From positions 1-9,055 of the forward strand of contig PMBW01000214.1 in the NCBI GenBank assembly GCA_003153075.1: DNA of 9,055 nucleotides, written 5' to 3'. A program made the position numbers and the translations under genes. How positions within the stretch are numbered: the stretch's first letter is position 1; each line of letters begins with the position of its first letter. The notes under the pieces are model-generated. The model was not told the DNA's origin, made no database searches, and worked only from the letters and a program-made list of their open reading frames with translations. Below are positions 7,085 through 9,055 of this stretch, piece after piece. Origin of the DNA: Dehalococcoidia bacterium (lineage in GTDB: Bacteria > Chloroflexota > Dehalococcoidia > Dehalococcoidales > Fen-1064).

Positions 7085-8656
7085 TTATTCCCTGAAAGTG
7101 ATCGCTACCGCGCTGGCGGCAGACACTACGATGTGGTATCCTGTGCTGTTTTGAGTTACCGTTTCTTCCTCACCGCCCGACCATGTACCGTCCGGGGCAA
7201 CGGCACTCCCGCCAAAAGTGACCCCGTTTTGAGACTCCAGCGATGGGGCTGTTAGACGTAAAGCTCCTGCTCTGGAATAGGATTTTCCGGGGTTAATTTG
7301 TGCATTACATGCTTCTGTGGCATCTTTGTTTATTATCACCAGGTGAAGAGTTCCGTCGTTACCCAGGACTGCGTGTGCGGTCACATTTGCAGCGGTATTC
7401 ATGTCCAGGGGGATTATTCGTCCCTGGGCCGCATCGTGGAAAAGCAGCATAGCATAGTAAAGCGGCATGGCGGTGTATTGATTATTCTTGTCCAGACCGA
7501 TGGGAGTATAACCGTGCGTTGAAAACCCCCCGTGAAAGTTTACGCCCACGACCCCGTTCTCTGCCAGGTTAAACAGGTAGTCGGCGCCCCACAACGCGGA
7601 TGCAAACGCGTTACTTACGCCGTCTTTGCCGCCGCTGGACGCGGAATTAGTCTCGGCGTAGCGCAGCGGAAGATTGTTTGCTTTGGCTGCATTTTCGAAT
7701 TGCTGGATCGAATTTATTGTCCGTTGAGCAGCGGCGGCGCTCAATAATTTATCAATTGTAGCGTACGATGCATCCGTGGGTTTTAGGGCGGAACTGGCGC
7801 TGAGTGGATAGAGGTGCTGGGTGCTCAGAACCACATTGTTTTTTTCATCTTTTAGGAAATTCGAAAACCATTCATAATTATACGCTGTCACCGGACCTGC
7901 TATCGGCGCATTCGGGATCTTTACCTGTATCGATTGCAGATATCTGGTAAACTCCTGGTGAAAATCAGTGTAAGTATAAGTGGTTGATCTTAATCCGTTT
8001 CGGGCGTACAAATCCGGTTCATTCCCCACTTCGAACCCGGTGATTGAATTCTTTCCAACCTGCCAGGCATAGGCGGCTTCATCGGCTGCCATCGTGGGAT
8101 TGTTTGCTCCGAGATTAAGCCCCAAAATAACGTGCCAATTTGTTTTATTGGCAAAAGCGAACAGCCGATCAAGGTCGGACGGTAAAAGCACCGCCCGTGA
8201 GTTTGGAAAAGTTTTTCCCGGCGTTCTTGACCAGTAAGTAAACTCCACGCTATTCCCGCCAAACCGCAAGACACCATTGCCTAAATTGTGCAGCAAATTG
8301 ATATAAACATTATTGTTTATGTCAAAATAATTACCGGCCAATACAGGAGCTTCATAACTAACGCCCAGAAAGTCCGCAGGAATATTAATGCCGGCTTTGT
8401 CCGGTTGCAGCGCAATCTGTACAGTCGGGTAAACTGAAGAGGAAGGCAAAGCCGATGTGGTAGTGATCGAGGAATGTGTCGGGCTGGCAATAATCGAAGT
8501 ATTAGTCGTTACGGCAGGAATGGTCTTGGTTGTTTCTGATGCGTTTGTGGTGTAAGTTGAAACAACCGATGTTGCGGCTGTTTGCGCGCATCCGGATATC
8601 AATGAGGTTAATATCCCCAAAATTCCAGTGAAAGCGAGTGCTTTTGTTATTTTCAT
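7085..8656 (-). CDS. lipoprotein, GH79-type glycosidase (beta-glucuronidase/heparanase-like), first gene of operon
   Basis: 523-residue exported protein. Residues 1-23 are a signal peptide with lipobox ISGC (Cys23), and 24-76 a Thr/Ser linker. The catalytic barrel shows LGVSYEAP (97-104), VLRFGGNSVEFTYW (129-142), GFEVGNEPDLY (207-217) with acid/base E213, and RYAETNSASSGG (332-343) with nucleophile E335, then GVNFHGGF (371-378). These motifs and their order match GH79, a retaining clan GH-A family acting on glucuronic acid residues. From about 415 a beta-rich C-terminal part with a VLGNDGTLHLVIINKD segment fits the GH79 C-terminal beta-domain. A full-length active enzyme is expected. Whether it prefers beta-glucuronide, 4-O-methyl-glucuronide or heparan-like substrates cannot be told. 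The Shine-Dalgarno is weak (GAGAG, about five bases upstream of the ATG). It leads the operon and is preceded by a leader with a promoter candidate. Confidence 0.9.
   Translation of the reverse strand: MKITKALAFTGILGILTSLISGCAQTAATSVVSTYTTNASETTKTIPAVTTNTSIIASPTHSSITTTSALPSSSVYPTVQIALQPDKAGINIPADFLGVSYEAPVLAGNYFDINNNVYINLLHNLGNGVLRFGGNSVEFTYWSRTPGKTFPNSRAVLLPSDLDRLFAFANKTNWHVILGLNLGANNPTMAADEAAYAWQVGKNSITGFEVGNEPDLYARNGLRSTTYTYTDFHQEFTRYLQSIQVKIPNAPIAGPVTAYNYEWFSNFLKDEKNNVVLSTQHLYPLSASSALKPTDASYATIDKLLSAAAAQRTINSIQQFENAAKANNLPLRYAETNSASSGGKDGVSNAFASALWGADYLFNLAENGVVGVNFHGGFSTHGYTPIGLDKNNQYTAMPLYYAMLLFHDAAQGRIIPLDMNTAANVTAHAVLGNDGTLHLVIINKDATEACNAQINPGKSYSRAGALRLTAPSLESQNGVTFGGSAVAPDGTWSGGEEETVTQNSTGYHIVVSAASAVAITFRE
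8429..8587 (-). repeat. low-complexity Thr/Ser linker coding segment
   Basis: Encodes residues 24-76 of the GH79-type lipoprotein (for example SETTKTIPAVTTNTS and SSITTTSALPSSS), the spacer between membrane anchor and barrel. Confidence 0.7.
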
Positions 8657-8682
8657 TTAGCTCTCAGGCATTTGTAATCATT

Positions 8683-8711
8683 ATCTCGGTCTGAATTAAT
8701 CTCGGTTCTGA
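8683..8711. repeat. tandem direct repeat in the operon leader
   Basis: ATCTCGGTCTGA (8683-8694) is repeated as ATCTCGGTTCTGA (8699-8711) with one inserted base and a start-to-start distance of 16 bases. On the transcribed strand this reads TCAGA(A)CCGAGAT twice. It lies between the TATAAT candidate and the ATG, so it may act on DNA as a tandem activator or repressor site, or in the leader RNA. No known binding motif is recognised. Confidence 0.45.
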
Positions 8712-8742
8712 TAACAATATTACAATTTGAGCAAGCTTGATA

Positions 8743-8748
8743 ATTATA
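8743..8748 (-). promoter_or_regulatory. candidate -10 box of the lipoprotein operon
   Basis: The minus strand reads TATAAT (8748-8743) within TTATATAATTATC. No clear -35 box lies at 16-18 bases, which is where a palindrome sits instead (8766-8780), consistent with an activator-dependent or repressed promoter. The leader would be about 80 bases. Confidence 0.4.
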
Positions 8749-8765
8749 TAACGGAGAAACTTCGA

Positions 8766-8780
8766 TGTTTGTTACAAACA
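8766..8780. promoter_or_regulatory. 15-bp palindrome, candidate operator of the lipoprotein operon
   Basis: TGTTTGTTACAAACA has perfect 7-bp arms around one central base. It lies 17 bases upstream of the operon's TATAAT, covering the -35 position, as a dimeric helix-turn-helix regulator site could. The cognate regulator is not in the window. Confidence 0.4.
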
Positions 8781-8953
8781 ATTATATCAGTCAACCTGTA
8801 TTACCATCGCCGATCCTCCCAAACGATTGTAAAATAAGTTTAATTTCCGGTAATTCTCCACCGGCTTGTCGCGTGTGCCATCGTAATGATATAAAACAGT
8901 TTTCTGTTTAATCAGAAAGGGAAAAGCACGTCGATTGCAAATAATGCCTGATT

Positions 8954-9055
8954 TCAAAGAATGAGTGCCGTTTGCTCTTTTTGATCGGTAATCGCAACTG
9001 CTAACTGGTTTCCAGGGCGCAGGTCTATCCCCAGATGGCGTCCATGATCTTCATT
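8954..9055 (-). CDS. C-terminal end of an unidentified protein (5' part beyond window)
   Basis: One minus-strand frame is open from the right edge for 33 codons to a TGA (8956-8954), while the other two minus frames contain early stops. The visible tail begins NEDHGRHLGIDLRPG and ends QTALIL. It is soluble-looking, with no membrane segment or lipobox visible. The family is not recognisable from so short a piece, and a chance open frame is possible. If real, it lies on the same strand as the lipoprotein operon but about 300 bases upstream of it, so it is probably a separate transcription unit. Confidence 0.45.
   Translation of the reverse strand, partial: NEDHGRHLGIDLRPGNQLAVAITDQKEQTALIL

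Larger units (their letters stand above)
8657..8953. other. non-coding leader/promoter region upstream of the lipoprotein operon
   Basis: About 300 AT-rich bases without a credible gene separate the right-edge gene fragment from the operon. They contain a TATAAT box, a 15-bp palindrome, a tandem direct repeat and a small AT-rich hairpin (8894-8909, AAACAG/CTGTTT around TTTT) that might mark the end of the right-edge transcript. A CCGGT/ACCGG dyad (8847-8864) has no T tract. No tRNA, riboswitch or CRISPR-like structure was recognised. Confidence 0.55.

Noticed and set aside
8657..8671. Five-codon mini-ORF (ATG...TAA) directly abutting the GH79-type gene start
   Set aside because: It has no Shine-Dalgarno site and is in frame with the main ATG but ended by TAA, so it offers no alternative start. 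Its presence is most simply chance, although a coupling role cannot be excluded.
8894..8909. AT-rich hairpin AAACAG/CTGTTT considered as a terminator for the right-edge gene
   Set aside because: The six-pair stem has only two G-C pairs and no real T run follows it on the minus strand.

Overview
The window reads as a chromosomal segment of a bacterium that exports many lipid-anchored enzymes. Four consecutive minus-strand genes each encode a lipobox signal peptide, then a Ser/Thr-rich linker of about 40-60 residues, then a large catalytic domain. Moderate base composition, start-codon use that includes a TTG, clear purine-rich Shine-Dalgarno sites and lipoproteins with threonine-rich linkers would fit a Chloroflexota (Dehalococcoidia-like) or similar genome. 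That placement is inference from style, not from a marker gene.

Layout. Bases 1-132 are the 3' end of an unidentified plus-strand gene. After a short gap with two possible hairpins, a minus-strand gene (307-1227) encodes a DapA/N-acetylneuraminate-lyase family protein. It keeps the Schiff-base lysine but has lost the usual active-site Thr-Thr and Tyr. A 305-base divergent spacer holds a promoter candidate in each direction and a dyad around the plus-strand -10 box. It leads to a plus-strand short-chain dehydrogenase/reductase (1533-2288). That gene converges on the end of a four-gene minus-strand run (8656 down to 2352) with gaps of only 36, 18 and 20 bases, so it is very probably one operon.

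In transcription order the operon encodes: a GH79-type (beta-glucuronidase/heparanase-like) glycosidase; a PF04185 phosphoesterase of the acid phosphatase/phospholipase C type; a clan GH-A-like TIM-barrel glycosidase with candidate catalytic Glu257 and Glu366; and a second, GH42-like barrel with a C-terminal beta-rich domain. About 300 bases of non-coding leader precede it, with a TATAAT box, a 15-bp palindrome and a tandem direct repeat. The minus-strand 3' end of another unidentified gene enters at the right edge (8954-9055).

How they may work together (inference): the four lipoproteins would sit on the outer face of the cytoplasmic membrane or in the cell envelope and attack a glycan that carries uronic acid and possibly phosphate. 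The flanking aldolase-family protein and SDR belong to families that can process keto-deoxy sugar acids, which would fit uronate catabolism. They are not part of the operon, however, and their substrates cannot be read from sequence. No transporter, regulator, RNA gene, insertion sequence or CRISPR array was seen.
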